Shown piece by piece: positions 33,937-42,715 of a stretch of 64,000 bases of DNA (positions within the stretch are counted from its first letter, which is position 1; each line of letters starts with the position of its first letter). Source of the DNA: JAJCYL01 sp040222875 (GTDB lineage: Bacteria > Bacteroidota > Bacteroidia > Cytophagales > Cyclobacteriaceae); assembly GCA_040222875.1 (NCBI GenBank), contig JAVKCG010000053.1, positions 682,001 through 746,000 on the forward strand, in the 5' to 3' direction. Made by a program: the position numbers and the translations under genes. Under the pieces are notes generated by a model. That model was not told where the DNA came from. It saw only the letters and a list, made by a program, of their open reading frames with translations, and did not search any database.

Positions 33937-36813
33937 CTACTTTTTATTAAACAATCGCACAATTTCACCAACCCAAAACACCAGTGAGGTAGAGCCAATT
34001 ATGATGCCCCAATCAGTCCACGACAGAGGGACGGTTCTAAATACTTTCCCGCCGAATTCTACGATGAGGTATTGACCTATTACTATCAATGCCCCAACAA
34101 TTATGAAACCAACACCATCCTGGATTTTATGGAATGCACTCTTGCCTGTAGCATAGGCTTTTGCATTGAATAAGTTCCAAAACTGCAGCATTACGAAAAC
34201 AGTAAAGAAAACTGAGAGGTCATAATCACTTACAACACCGTTTTCATCGGTGAAATAGTAAAGCATTCCCAGCAAAAGAGCGACAAAGAAAAAGCCTACG
34301 AAAAGGATGTTCGATTGCATTTTCTTGGTAATAATGAAGTCGTCCCTGCCTCGTGGCTTATTGGCCATTACCGATGAATCAGGGGGTAAAGATGCCAGTG
34401 CGGCAGCTGCGAACGTATCCATAATAAGATTCACCCAAAGCATTTGAGTCACGGTAAGTGGCAACTCATAGCCGAGGAGTGACCCCAGAAAAACGATAGT
34501 TAAGGCCGCAACGTTAATTGTTAACTGAAACAGGATAAAGCGCTGTATATTTTGATAAAGTGATCTGCCCCACATCACCGCTGTTGCAATGCTGTTAAAG
34601 GAGTCATCCAGCAATGTTATGTCGCTTGCCTCCTTGGCTACAGAAGTACCAGAGCCCATTGAGAGCCCAACATGCGCATGATTTAGTGCGGGAGCGTCAT
34701 TTGTACCATCTCCGGTTACAGCCACTACCGATCCTGTTTTTTGCAACAACCTGACCAAACGTTGCTTATCTGTAGGCCTGGCCCTGCACATAATTTTCAG
34801 AAACTGAACCCGCTTAAGGGCATCTTCGTCAGATAGCTCACCAAAGTCAACCCCTGTAATAATGTTTTCATCAGTGTCTGATTCAGCCCAAATTCCGATT
34901 TGCCTACCAATTTCTTTTGCTGTGCCAGGCGTATCTCCAGTAACAATCTTAACATCTATACCAGCACTGTTACAATTTTTAACCGCTCCGGGAACATCTT
35001 CTCTCACCGGGTCTGAAATTGCTACAATACCTAAAAATGTCAGGTCTGTTTCACTGAGTTCTTCAATAGTTGACGATTGCCCATTTTCAATCACCTTATA
35101 GGCAAAACCAAGGGTTCTCATGGCCTTGTTTTGATATTCAAGCAATTCAGCCTCTACGTTACCCTTAATTTCAGTTGCCGGTTTTGACTGATTATCAATT
35201 AATGCATTGCTACACTTGGAGAGCACAATTTCGGGTGCCCCTTTGACATAAAGCACTTTTTTATTCAAAGTGGGCGATTGCACCAGTGTGGCCATGAACT
35301 TTCTTTCTGTCGAGAAGGTAAGCTGGTCCAAGACCTCAATATTATCCCTTATCTCCTGATAATTAATTCCATTTTTGTGCAGCCAGAGAAGCAGTGCAGC
35401 CTCTGTTGGGTTGCCCAAGCCTTTAATTTTATCGGCATTGCTCATATCAAGATGAGCGGTAGTATTAGTAGAGATGCTTTCGGTAATCAATGAACCATTG
35501 CCTTCGGCACTGGGATTTTGCTCCTTCAATGAATAGAAACCAGTTTCATAAATGGTCATCTGGTTCTGGGTGAGTGTGCCTGTTTTATCAGTGCAGATTA
35601 CCGTCGTTGCACCCATTGTTTCGCAGGCATGCATTTTCCTCACCAGGTTATTCGTTTTGAGCATTCGCCTCATACTCATGGCAAGGCTCAGCGTCACACT
35701 CATAGGAAGCCCCTCAGGCACTGCCACAACAATTAGTGTGACAGCAATCATAAAATATTGCAGCACTCTTCCGGCAATTTCTAAAGTGACCCACGATTCG
35801 GGGCTCACCGGATCAATTCCGAATAAATACCCAACGCCCATCAGCACAATGAAACTTAAAATGGCATAAAGCAGCCATCTGAACCAGCTGCCCTCTTCTA
35901 CCACTTTTGGTACCTCTTTATTTCCTCCAGATAAGTTAATGGCGTCATAGATAATTGGGATCCACACTTTGGCAAGAGCAACCATGGCCGCCCCCATCAC
36001 GATCGCAATTGAGCCCAGGTGGCTCATAGGCACCTCTATATCACTAAAGATCAGCTCTTTGGCAAACAAGGTTGTGAACGTTAAGACCGCAAGTACAAAA
36101 CCAATTACCCCAATAAACCTTGCCAGCTTGTCAAGCTGGATATTTAATGGGGTTTCCTCGCTTGACATTTCCGTGGCCTTTTCAGCAACCTGGCCATATT
36201 CGGTTTTGTCACCAACCCGCTTCACTTCAAATGCCCCGTGGCCATCAATCACTTTTGTACCCCTCATCACCCAGTTTGATGGGTAGGTTGCATCCTCCTT
36301 AAACCTTTCTGCGTCAATTGTTTTGGCGATCATTAATTCGCCGGTCAGGCAAGACTCATCCATCTGAAGCGATACTGCATCAACCAATTCGCCATCAGCG
36401 GGTACTTCCTCACCAGTTTCAAGAATTATTACGTCGCCAACTACAACATCTTTTCTAACGACCTCCTGAATTTTTCCATTCCTCACAACTTTTATGAGGT
36501 TCTCATCATTCACCTTATTAAGTACATCGAACTTTTTGCTGGCGTCCATTTCGAACCAGAATGCTACCCCAGTGGCCAGGAAAATGGCGCAAAAGATTCC
36601 GATTGTTTCAGCATATTCATTGTGTACAATCGAAATAATTAATGAAAGGAATGCAGCTATTAAGAGGATCCTAATTATCGGGTCTTCAAACTTTTCAAGG
36701 AAGAGCTTCCACAAAGGTTCTCTCTGAGGAGGGGTAAGAAGGTTATTACCGTGTTCTTGTCTACTTTGAATTACCTGTTCATCGGTAAGACCCTTAAGAT
36801 CAATTTTGGCCAT
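33937..36813 (-). CDS. P-type Ca2+ transporting ATPase, PMCA type
   Basis: A 958-residue P2-type ATPase that should export Ca2+ from the cytoplasm. Seen are the phosphorylation site DKTGTLTQNQMT, the M4 ion site VPEGLPMSVTLSLAMSM, the nucleotide-binding KGAPE, the hinge TGDGTNDAPAL, and ten TM helices with an M6 segment (NLIMDTFAAAALASLPP). The actuator loop reads LTGELMIAK where TGES is usual; the essential Glu is kept and the Ser is changed. No partner gene is evident. Ion specificity follows the family and is not proven. Confidence 0.9.
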   Translation of the reverse strand: MAKIDLKGLTDEQVIQSRQEHGNNLLTPPQREPLWKLFLEKFEDPIIRILLIAAFLSLIISIVHNEYAETIGIFCAIFLATGVAFWFEMDASKKFDVLNKVNDENLIKVVRNGKIQEVVRKDVVVGDVIILETGEEVPADGELVDAVSLQMDESCLTGELMIAKTIDAERFKEDATYPSNWVMRGTKVIDGHGAFEVKRVGDKTEYGQVAEKATEMSSEETPLNIQLDKLARFIGVIGFVLAVLTFTTLFAKELIFSDIEVPMSHLGSIAIVMGAAMVALAKVWIPIIYDAINLSGGNKEVPKVVEEGSWFRWLLYAILSFIVLMGVGYLFGIDPVSPESWVTLEIAGRVLQYFMIAVTLIVVAVPEGLPMSVTLSLAMSMRRMLKTNNLVRKMHACETMGATTVICTDKTGTLTQNQMTIYETGFYSLKEQNPSAEGNGSLITESISTNTTAHLDMSNADKIKGLGNPTEAALLLWLHKNGINYQEIRDNIEVLDQLTFSTERKFMATLVQSPTLNKKVLYVKGAPEIVLSKCSNALIDNQSKPATEIKGNVEAELLEYQNKAMRTLGFAYKVIENGQSSTIEELSETDLTFLGIVAISDPVREDVPGAVKNCNSAGIDVKIVTGDTPGTAKEIGRQIGIWAESDTDENIITGVDFGELSDEDALKRVQFLKIMCRARPTDKQRLVRLLQKTGSVVAVTGDGTNDAPALNHAHVGLSMGSGTSVAKEASDITLLDDSFNSIATAVMWGRSLYQNIQRFILFQLTINVAALTIVFLGSLLGYELPLTVTQMLWVNLIMDTFAAAALASLPPDSSVMANKPRGRDDFIITKKMQSNILFVGFFFVALLLGMLYYFTDENGVVSDYDLSVFFTVFVMLQFWNLFNAKAYATGKSAFHKIQDGVGFIIVGALIVIGQYLIVEFGGKVFRTVPLSWTDWGIIIGSTSLVFWVGEIVRLFNKK

Positions 36814-36951
36814 GTTAGTTCATGTGTGGTGATTACCAACTGACTTTAAAACTTGTACGTTAAGAAATCAGCTACTCAAATCTGTATTCGGATGTTAAAA
36901 TAATGCAATTAGCCGTCAGGATAAAATCCTTTGGGAATCAAAATTGATTAA

Positions 36952-38517
36952 TTAAAACGGTGCATCATCTGGCTTCTCAGGCTCTGGCCCTTCGTCGTTT
37001 GATTTATCGTTTGCTTTACTCGGTAAAGTAATTGTATCAGGCCCTGAAAATTCAGAAGGGATACCCGAATCTGGAAATGATGTATAGTCGCCTGAACCAG
37101 CCATATCGAGGTCTGCAAATTTTGTGAAGCGACTGATAAACTTGAGTTGCACATTATCAAGCGCACCATTTCTGTGCTTTGCTATAATGACTTCACCAGT
37201 TCCAGTAGTTGGCATTCCGTTTTCATCTTCAGTAAGGCCATAATATTCAGGACGATAGAGGAACATAACCATGTCTGCATCTTGTTCTATTGAGCCGGAT
37301 TCCCTGAGATCTGAAAGCTGTGGGCGCTTATCGCCACCACGGGTTTCAACTGCCCTGCTTAACTGCGAAAGTGCAATTACCGGTACGCTCAATTCTTTAG
37401 CGATACCTTTTAATGCCCTTGATATCGAAGCGATTTCCTGCTCACGGTTTCCACCCTGCCCTTTGCCAACATCACCTGACATCAGTTGCAGATAATCAAT
37501 GATAATGAGTTTCACATCATGCTGCGCCTTCAACCTTCTACACTTCGCCCTTAATTCCAGAATGCTTAGAGCAGGGGTGTCGTCAATAAAAATGGGTGCC
37601 TCAGTAATTTTGGCTGTTTTATGAACAAGTTGCTCCCACTCATAATCAGCCAGGTTACCCTTCTTAAGTTTTTCACTGTCCAATTCAGCCTCGGCTGAAA
37701 TCAGCCTATTCACCAATTGAATTGACGACATCTCCAGGGAGAAAATGGCCACTGGGTGGTCAAAGTCAACGGCAGCATTTCTTAAAGCAGAAACGACGAA
37801 TGCGGTTTTACCCATCCCTGGTCTCGCGGCAATAATCACCAGGTCTGATGGTTGCCAACCTGAAGTAACCCTATCAAGGGCCGTAAACCCACTCGGGATT
37901 CCGGTAAGTCCATCTTTATGTTTCTTTCTTGCCTCAAGTTCCAGCATCGCTTCATGCATGAGCGATCGCATTGTGTCGTAATTTTTACGAATATGTGATT
38001 CAGAAACTTCGAATAGCGATTGCTCTGTTTTATCAAGAAGATTGAAAACGTCGGTAGTGTCTTCGTAAGCTTCAGTTTGGATTTCTGTCGATATCTTAAT
38101 CAATTCACGCTTAATCGACATTTCTGTAATCACCCGGGAGTGGTATTCGATATTAGCCGCTGAATTGACTTTTGTAGTCAGCTCAGTGATGTAATAAGCA
38201 CCGCCAATAACTTCAAGCTTGCCGTCTTTTCTCAGCTGAGCTGTAACGGTGAGCATATCCACCGGCTCAGAGTTATTGAAAAGAGTAAGAATGGCAGCAT
38301 ATATTTCCTGATGGGCGTCTTTATAAAAACTTTCTGGCTTCAGGATATCTATGACGGCTGTGAGGGCATCTTTTTCCAACATTAGTGCCCCCAAAACAGC
38401 CTCTTCCAGGTCCACGGCCTGTGGCGGGAGCTTACCAAGTTGACCAGATAATTCAGCAATATTTATGTTTTTTGAACGATAGCCGACACGTATAGCAGAA
38501 GATCTGGTTTGCTCCAT
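36952..38517 (-). CDS. dnaB: Replicative DNA helicase DnaB
   Basis: The hexameric helicase of the replication fork, 521 residues. It has the N-terminal primase-interaction domain (PPQAVDLEEAVLGALMLEKDA), Walker A (AARPGMGKTAF), Walker B (LIIIDYLQLM), motif H4 (SDLRESGSIEQDADMVMFLYRP) and an acidic proline-rich tail. No intein is inserted. It is separated by 144 bp from the nadD stop upstream; a consensus DnaA box at 38651-38659 lies in that gap. Confidence 0.97.
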   Translation of the reverse strand: MEQTRSSAIRVGYRSKNINIAELSGQLGKLPPQAVDLEEAVLGALMLEKDALTAVIDILKPESFYKDAHQEIYAAILTLFNNSEPVDMLTVTAQLRKDGKLEVIGGAYYITELTTKVNSAANIEYHSRVITEMSIKRELIKISTEIQTEAYEDTTDVFNLLDKTEQSLFEVSESHIRKNYDTMRSLMHEAMLELEARKKHKDGLTGIPSGFTALDRVTSGWQPSDLVIIAARPGMGKTAFVVSALRNAAVDFDHPVAIFSLEMSSIQLVNRLISAEAELDSEKLKKGNLADYEWEQLVHKTAKITEAPIFIDDTPALSILELRAKCRRLKAQHDVKLIIIDYLQLMSGDVGKGQGGNREQEIASISRALKGIAKELSVPVIALSQLSRAVETRGGDKRPQLSDLRESGSIEQDADMVMFLYRPEYYGLTEDENGMPTTGTGEVIIAKHRNGALDNVQLKFISRFTKFADLDMAGSGDYTSFPDSGIPSEFSGPDTITLPSKANDKSNDEGPEPEKPDDAPF

Positions 38518-38645
38518 TTTATAAAGTTAACGGTTAGTAAGGTGAATTAATATGCGGCAAACCTACGGATGTAAAAACACCATTGAAAGCGATGAAATGA
38601 GAAAATTTACCAACCGCTAAATACAGGTTTTGAAGTTTAGATTAA

Positions 38646-38670
38646 CAAAGTTATCCACAGGTTAACTTTG
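38646..38670. promoter_or_regulatory. DnaA box inside an inverted repeat upstream of dnaB
   Basis: TTATCCACA (38651-38659) is a perfect match to the DnaA box consensus. It sits within an inverted repeat, CAAAGTTA (38646-38653) and TAACTTTG (38663-38670), whose right arm runs over the nadD stop codon. It is about 135 bp upstream of dnaB. A 9-mer of this kind has a sizeable chance of appearing somewhere in 64 kb, so only its position makes it interesting. Confidence 0.4.
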
Positions 38671-39234
38671 ATAAAGACCACGGTTTTGGATTATCTGAAC
38701 GACCGGTTCTGGAAGTAGATATTTTACCGACTTGCTTTGTTGAATTTGCTTACGGATAAAGGTGGCTGATATATCTAGTAGCGGAGCTTCTACCTTATGG
38801 ATGTTTGGATGGTCAACTCCCGCACTGGATGATCCTGGTCTGTCATAGACAAGTAGGCTGAAGTTTTCGAGAATCTGTTTTGAATTTTTCCATTTGTTGA
38901 ATTGGATCAAATTGTCAGAGCCGATAATAAGTTGAAATTCCTTTTTAGGGTTTTTTTCTTGTAAATAGGTGAGAGTATCAATTGTATAGCTTGGTTTAGG
39001 CATATTGAATTCGACATCCGTTACCTTAAACCGGAAGTGCTCATTAATTGCGGCTTGCACCATGTCATATCTATCAAACTCGTGAGCCAGGTTAGATGAT
39101 TTCTTCAATGGATTTTGTGGGGAGACAACGAACCAAATTTCTTTACAATCGGTATTTTCATAGATCACGTTGGCAATAATTAAATGACCAATATGAATGG
39201 GATTAAATGATCCGAAAAAAAGGCCGATTTTCAT
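38662..39234 (-). CDS. nadD: Nicotinate-nucleotide adenylyltransferase
   Basis: NadD makes deamido-NAD from nicotinate mononucleotide and ATP. The 190-residue protein has the nucleotidyltransferase motif GLFFGSFNPIHIGHLIIAN and the C-terminal ISATFIRKQI motif. Its start overlaps the stop of the upstream RelE-like toxin gene by 4 bp (ATGA), so nadD is translated from the toxin-antitoxin mRNA, perhaps together with its own promoter elsewhere. Confidence 0.95.
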   Translation of the reverse strand: MKIGLFFGSFNPIHIGHLIIANVIYENTDCKEIWFVVSPQNPLKKSSNLAHEFDRYDMVQAAINEHFRFKVTDVEFNMPKPSYTIDTLTYLQEKNPKKEFQLIIGSDNLIQFNKWKNSKQILENFSLLVYDRPGSSSAGVDHPNIHKVEAPLLDISATFIRKQIQQSKSVKYLLPEPVVQIIQNRGLYQS

Positions 39235-39485
39235 CTGTAAGATTCCTTTCGATGACTAATTGTGATTACGAGGATGATGAGCTCATCCTTCTTGATTTTA
39301 TAAAGAATACGGTAAGCACCGACCCTTAATCTATATCCATCCCTTGCTTTAAGCTTTTTGCTCCCAAATGGGAGTGGATTTTGTTTAAGCGATTTTAATG
39401 CAGATCGAATCTTCTGATAGACTTCTGGGGGTAATTTTTTTAAAGACTTTTCAGCTTTATTACTAATTAAAACCGAATAAGGCAT
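39231..39485 (-). CDS. RelE/ParE-family toxin
   Basis: An 84-residue toxin of the RelE/ParE superfamily, seen in SVLISNKAEKSLKKLPPEV near the start and the basic core KLKARDGYRLRVGAYRILYKI. RelE-type members cut mRNA on the ribosome, ParE types block gyrase; the Arg-Tyr-Arg pattern fits the RelE type better but is not decisive. ATG 39485 is chosen, one base after the antitoxin stop; an upstream ATG at 39506 would overlap the antitoxin by 20 bp. It overlaps nadD by 4 bp. Confidence 0.85.
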   Translation of the reverse strand: MPYSVLISNKAEKSLKKLPPEVYQKIRSALKSLKQNPLPFGSKKLKARDGYRLRVGAYRILYKIKKDELIILVITISHRKESYR

Positions 39486-39486
39486 T

Positions 39487-39681
39487 TCAGGCTTCTGGCT
39501 TGTCAATCTCTTTTAGAACTTCATCGAGTGATCTGTAAGAAAGCTTCTCTTGCTGAGCGTTATCATAATCTTTAATTGCAGCCAACTCCTCAAGTTCATC
39601 CTGAATTTTTTCAAAATCTGCAATAGGCACAATGACAGCTTTTTTCTCGCCCCTTTGATTGGAAATGTACTGTAACTCCAT
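39487..39681 (-). CDS. Antitoxin of the RelE/ParE-type pair
   Basis: A 64-residue antitoxin. The N-terminal half (MELQYISNQRGEKKAVIVPIADFEKI) has the beta-strand and helix pattern of Phd/YefM-like antitoxins from Bacteroidota, and the acidic C-terminal tail (LDEVLKEIDKPEA) should wrap the toxin. It is the first gene of an antitoxin-toxin-nadD transcript, with one base between its stop and the toxin start. Confidence 0.8.
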   Translation of the reverse strand: MELQYISNQRGEKKAVIVPIADFEKIQDELEELAAIKDYDNAQQEKLSYRSLDEVLKEIDKPEA

Positions 39682-39721
39682 TTTCTAAACCGAATTTAAC
39701 GAATTTGAGAATAATTATGCA

Positions 39722-40873
39722 CTAAAACGATTCTCTAACAAAAATATAGAAGGCTGGCCGTTCGGTACCAAAGCCCATGTCAATTCGCAGGTTAATGCGC
39801 TCTTCAGGGAAGGCCAGAAATCGTAAACCAACGCCTCCTGTAATTTTCATGTCATCAAAAGGATTTTCAATTAGGTCGGTCATCACATTGCCCACACCAA
39901 CAAAACCAACGGCTCCGAAACGGTGCCAAAATTTGAGGTCTTTATCTTCGTTGATCCATGAGGTTCTGCCAATCGGAATTCGGTATTCCCATTGCGTTGC
40001 CCACATCGCATTGTCCCGAAAGCGGCCTTCAAAATTGCCACGCATAAGAAAAGGCCCTCCCATTAGCGCCATAGATTCAAATGACGGCTGCCCCCAATTT
40101 TGTTCAATATAAGTTTGGTTTCCCAATACAGTTTTATCGTTGATATTGAAAAAGAGTCGATTATCCAAAGCCATTTTCGTAAACTCAAAATCGCTATTAA
40201 AGGCATCATTGTAGAATGTCAGTTGGAAATCAGTCAACCAGCCTTTTTTTGTACACATAAAATTGTCCCGGCTGTCCCACCTGGCAGTAAGGCCAAAGCC
40301 TTGAGAAACGCCACCATTGCTTCCTGGAACGGCCTCAGCTTCTAAAAGCCCATTTTCCGCTACTTCCTGAATTTTGCTATCCCTGCGATCAAATCTCAAC
40401 CCCGCATATAAGCCTTGTTTAATTTTCTTGAAGTAGCTGTAGTTTATGTTAAATACCCTGGAGGTGTATATTTCTTTGTCCTCATTTTGGGTTTGACTAC
40501 CTATACCGTAGAAAAATAGCGGGAAGCGAAGCCATTCAGTAAACCCCGAAACAATGTGATTGTTGGAGTTGAAAAAGATATCATTCGAAATCCGAAACTT
40601 CACCTGGTTTTTTAGGGTATAGCTCTGCGGAGCCCTAATAGATGACAATTGCGTTCCTTCCTCTGCATTTTTGAATCGAAAAAAATATACCCCGATTACC
40701 CCTAACCTGAGTGAAGTTTCGGGTGCGACAGAAAAAAGAGGAATAGGCAAGAATTTCTTGTACGTGGCCGCCTTCTTGGGTACTGTAAATTCAGTAGAAT
40801 CTACCTGGGCAATTATATCGGATGTATAAAAGTAAAGTGCGATCAAAACGCACAATCGAAGGCACTTAAACAA
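39722..40873 (-). CDS. Omp85/BamA-like outer membrane beta-barrel protein
   Basis: A protein of about 384 residues with a signal peptide (LFKCLRLCVLIALYFYTSDIIAQ region), a short periplasmic start and a C-terminal surface-antigen (Bac_surface_Ag) barrel that ends in Phe. Marks include GLTARWDSRDNFMCTKKGW, GGPFLMRGNFEGRFRD and the alternating barrel strands. The frame is open up to ATG 40939, but that region coincides with an intrinsic terminator (40912-40947), so the TTG at 40873 directly before the signal peptide is chosen. POTRA domains are absent, so it is not BamA itself. Role unknown. Confidence 0.8.
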   Translation of the reverse strand: MFKCLRLCVLIALYFYTSDIIAQVDSTEFTVPKKAATYKKFLPIPLFSVAPETSLRLGVIGVYFFRFKNAEEGTQLSSIRAPQSYTLKNQVKFRISNDIFFNSNNHIVSGFTEWLRFPLFFYGIGSQTQNEDKEIYTSRVFNINYSYFKKIKQGLYAGLRFDRRDSKIQEVAENGLLEAEAVPGSNGGVSQGFGLTARWDSRDNFMCTKKGWLTDFQLTFYNDAFNSDFEFTKMALDNRLFFNINDKTVLGNQTYIEQNWGQPSFESMALMGGPFLMRGNFEGRFRDNAMWATQWEYRIPIGRTSWINEDKDLKFWHRFGAVGFVGVGNVMTDLIENPFDDMKITGGVGLRFLAFPEERINLRIDMGFGTERPAFYIFVRESF

Positions 40874-40911
40874 TGTGTCAGGTTTAGTCAGGGCTTCAAT
40901 ATAGGCAGAAC

Positions 40912-40947
40912 AAAAAAAAATACCATCCTGAAAGTTCAAGATGGCAT
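40912..40947 (-). terminator. Rho-independent terminator
   Basis: A hairpin at 40920-40947 (ATACCATC-CTGAA, loop AG, TTCA-A-GATGG-CAT) with two mismatches is followed on the minus strand by nine Ts (40912-40920). It ends the leftward transcript of the lipoprotein and PD40 genes before the outer membrane protein gene. Confidence 0.75.
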
Positions 40948-41082
40948 TTCAACCTTAACCAAAACATTAAAAATTTACTAACTATGATTGTATTTGCACC
41001 TTAAAAACAAATCGCCAGAAAATTAGTTCGGTCGAGGTAAATTTTTTTTAGCCAGTTTATTGGCAGCAATCTAACACCAGCA

Positions 41083-42015
41083 TTAATTGAAATTGACCCA
41101 ATAAATATTGGCGCCCTGTGGGCTGAGGATTGCTTTCATTGCAGCGGCCGGATTAAGTGGGTCGCCATCAATCTGAATTGTGGTCTTTCTTTCACTAGTG
41201 AAGAACAACAAATCTCCTTCCCTGGATACATAGGGGCAGTAATCTAATTGAGGTGTATTTAATTCAGTCATGTTTTCTGCTTGTTGCCAGGCACCGCTAC
41301 CGTCCTTACGGCTGATGTAAAGATCACCCCGGCCGGTGTCATCATCTCTGCCCCAGCTGGTCCAAATTATATACTGCTCATCTGGGTCAATAAAAGCATT
41401 AAAATCATCTTGAGTGGCATTTATGGTTGTTGGTAAAACCTGCCTTGGCCCATATTTTCCATCAACTAATTCACTGAACCAGATATCCTCACCCCCTTTG
41501 CCTGAGGCATACCTACCTGTGTAGTAAAGTGTGCCATTTTTAGCCAGGGATGGATAAAATTCATTCTCTTCAGTATTAATGGGTTCACCAACATTAACTG
41601 CGTCACCCCATGAGCCATCAGTTTGTTTTTCAACATACCAGATGTCAAAATCTTTGGTTCCGATGCCAGATTCCCGACGGTTTGAGGCGAAATACAATTT
41701 GTCGCCTTCAAAGCTGAAGGCCGGCTCAATATCATATGCCCCTGTTGAGAATGATGCTGTTTTGGCTGGTTGCCATACACCATCAGCAAAACTGATTTGA
41801 ATAATTTTAGCCGACTGCTGACTCTCCACAATTGAATAAAAAACTTCGGTGCCATCTGGTGAAATTGCTATATCCCGTTCATAAAATCCGGCGGAGACAA
41901 TAGAAGGTGCGAAAATTTCCAGACCAGACGGTTTGTTTAAACCGAAATATGGTGTTTGTGCGCTTATGTTGCTAAAAATCGTAAGCAACGTAAGTAAAGT
42001 GGTTATTCTTAACAT
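41083..42015 (-). CDS. Exported PD40 (WD40-like TolB) propeller protein
   Basis: A 310-residue exported protein. After a signal peptide (residues 1-19, ending SAQ) come PD40/TolB-type repeats: RDIAISPDGTEVFYS, EPAFSFEGDKLYFASNR, FYPSLAKNGTLYYTGR, FNAFIDPDEQYIIWTSW and CPYVSREGDLLFFTSER, enough for a beta-propeller. No catalytic domain follows. Its start shares one base with the stop of the upstream lipoprotein gene (TAATG), showing coupled translation. Function unknown. Confidence 0.85.
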   Translation of the reverse strand: MLRITTLLTLLTIFSNISAQTPYFGLNKPSGLEIFAPSIVSAGFYERDIAISPDGTEVFYSIVESQQSAKIIQISFADGVWQPAKTASFSTGAYDIEPAFSFEGDKLYFASNRRESGIGTKDFDIWYVEKQTDGSWGDAVNVGEPINTEENEFYPSLAKNGTLYYTGRYASGKGGEDIWFSELVDGKYGPRQVLPTTINATQDDFNAFIDPDEQYIIWTSWGRDDDTGRGDLYISRKDGSGAWQQAENMTELNTPQLDYCPYVSREGDLLFFTSERKTTIQIDGDPLNPAAAMKAILSPQGANIYWVNFN

Positions 42016-42515
42016 TATTGACCAGTTTTTTGAAGTTGAAAAATGATGTCAAATTTTTGACTTCGGGACAGCTCATTTTCGAGATTTTGACCTCTTGAGA
42101 TGAAATTAAGGCTCGCAAAATGGAGCATATCGGCCGTAGCCTGGGTAAGATTCGCAGAAGGGTCGATCGTTGCTGCCAAATATGTGATTTCAGAATCTGT
42201 CATCTCAATAATTTCAAATTGATTTGACCCCGAATTATTGGTGACTGAAAGCATACCACTATTATCATCTATTGAATAAGTACCAGCTTGCTCAGTGCCT
42301 CCTGAACTGAAGTTATATTCATTGGAACTGCTAAATGTTGCTTCAATATTCACCCCTGCTCCGATAGCAACGTTTGTCTCAGCCACGTCGCTCTTAAGCG
42401 TCACCCTGTTAAGCCTCCAGGTGCCATTTATGGCTCCTGAACCTCCTGGGTCCCCGTCGTCACCACACGCACTTAATACGGTGGCAATCCACACAAAATG
42501 TAAAATTTTAGACAT
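42015..42515 (-). CDS. Lipocalin-like lipoprotein
   Basis: A 166-residue lipoprotein: signal peptide with lipobox LSAC at residues 13-16, then a glycine-rich linker and a beta-rich domain beginning GTWRLNRVTL with GTYSIDDNSGMLSV, the pattern of the lipocalin-like family common in Bacteroidota. The linker rich in Gly and Asp after the cysteine may serve as a surface-export signal. It is co-transcribed with the PD40 protein gene downstream. Confidence 0.75.
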   Translation of the reverse strand: MSKILHFVWIATVLSACGDDGDPGGSGAINGTWRLNRVTLKSDVAETNVAIGAGVNIEATFSSSNEYNFSSGGTEQAGTYSIDDNSGMLSVTNNSGSNQFEIIEMTDSEITYLAATIDPSANLTQATADMLHFASLNFISRGQNLENELSRSQKFDIIFQLQKTGQ

Positions 42516-42715
42516 AGTAATCGAATTTGGGGGCGAAGTTAGCGGCTGTAGCTACCCATAAAGTTCTATGTCAACAAATAGCAAATCGAAGAAGGTAATT
42601 AGCAGAATAGTTTTAAAACTGTTGCTGGTATACCAATAGGTGTCGCTGCCATACTATGAGATGTTGCTTATATACTTCAGGTTTGAGAATTACGATTAAT
42701 GACGAACTTTGACCC

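Noticed and set aside
36952..38517. Possible intein in dnaB
   Set aside because: DnaB often carries inteins, but the length (521 residues) and unbroken motifs show none here.
40984..41004. Mini-ORF (six codons) after an AT-rich leader-like sequence on the plus strand
   Set aside because: The leader-like string resembles those ahead of Bacteroidota genes, but no gene follows on that strand, so no function is claimed.
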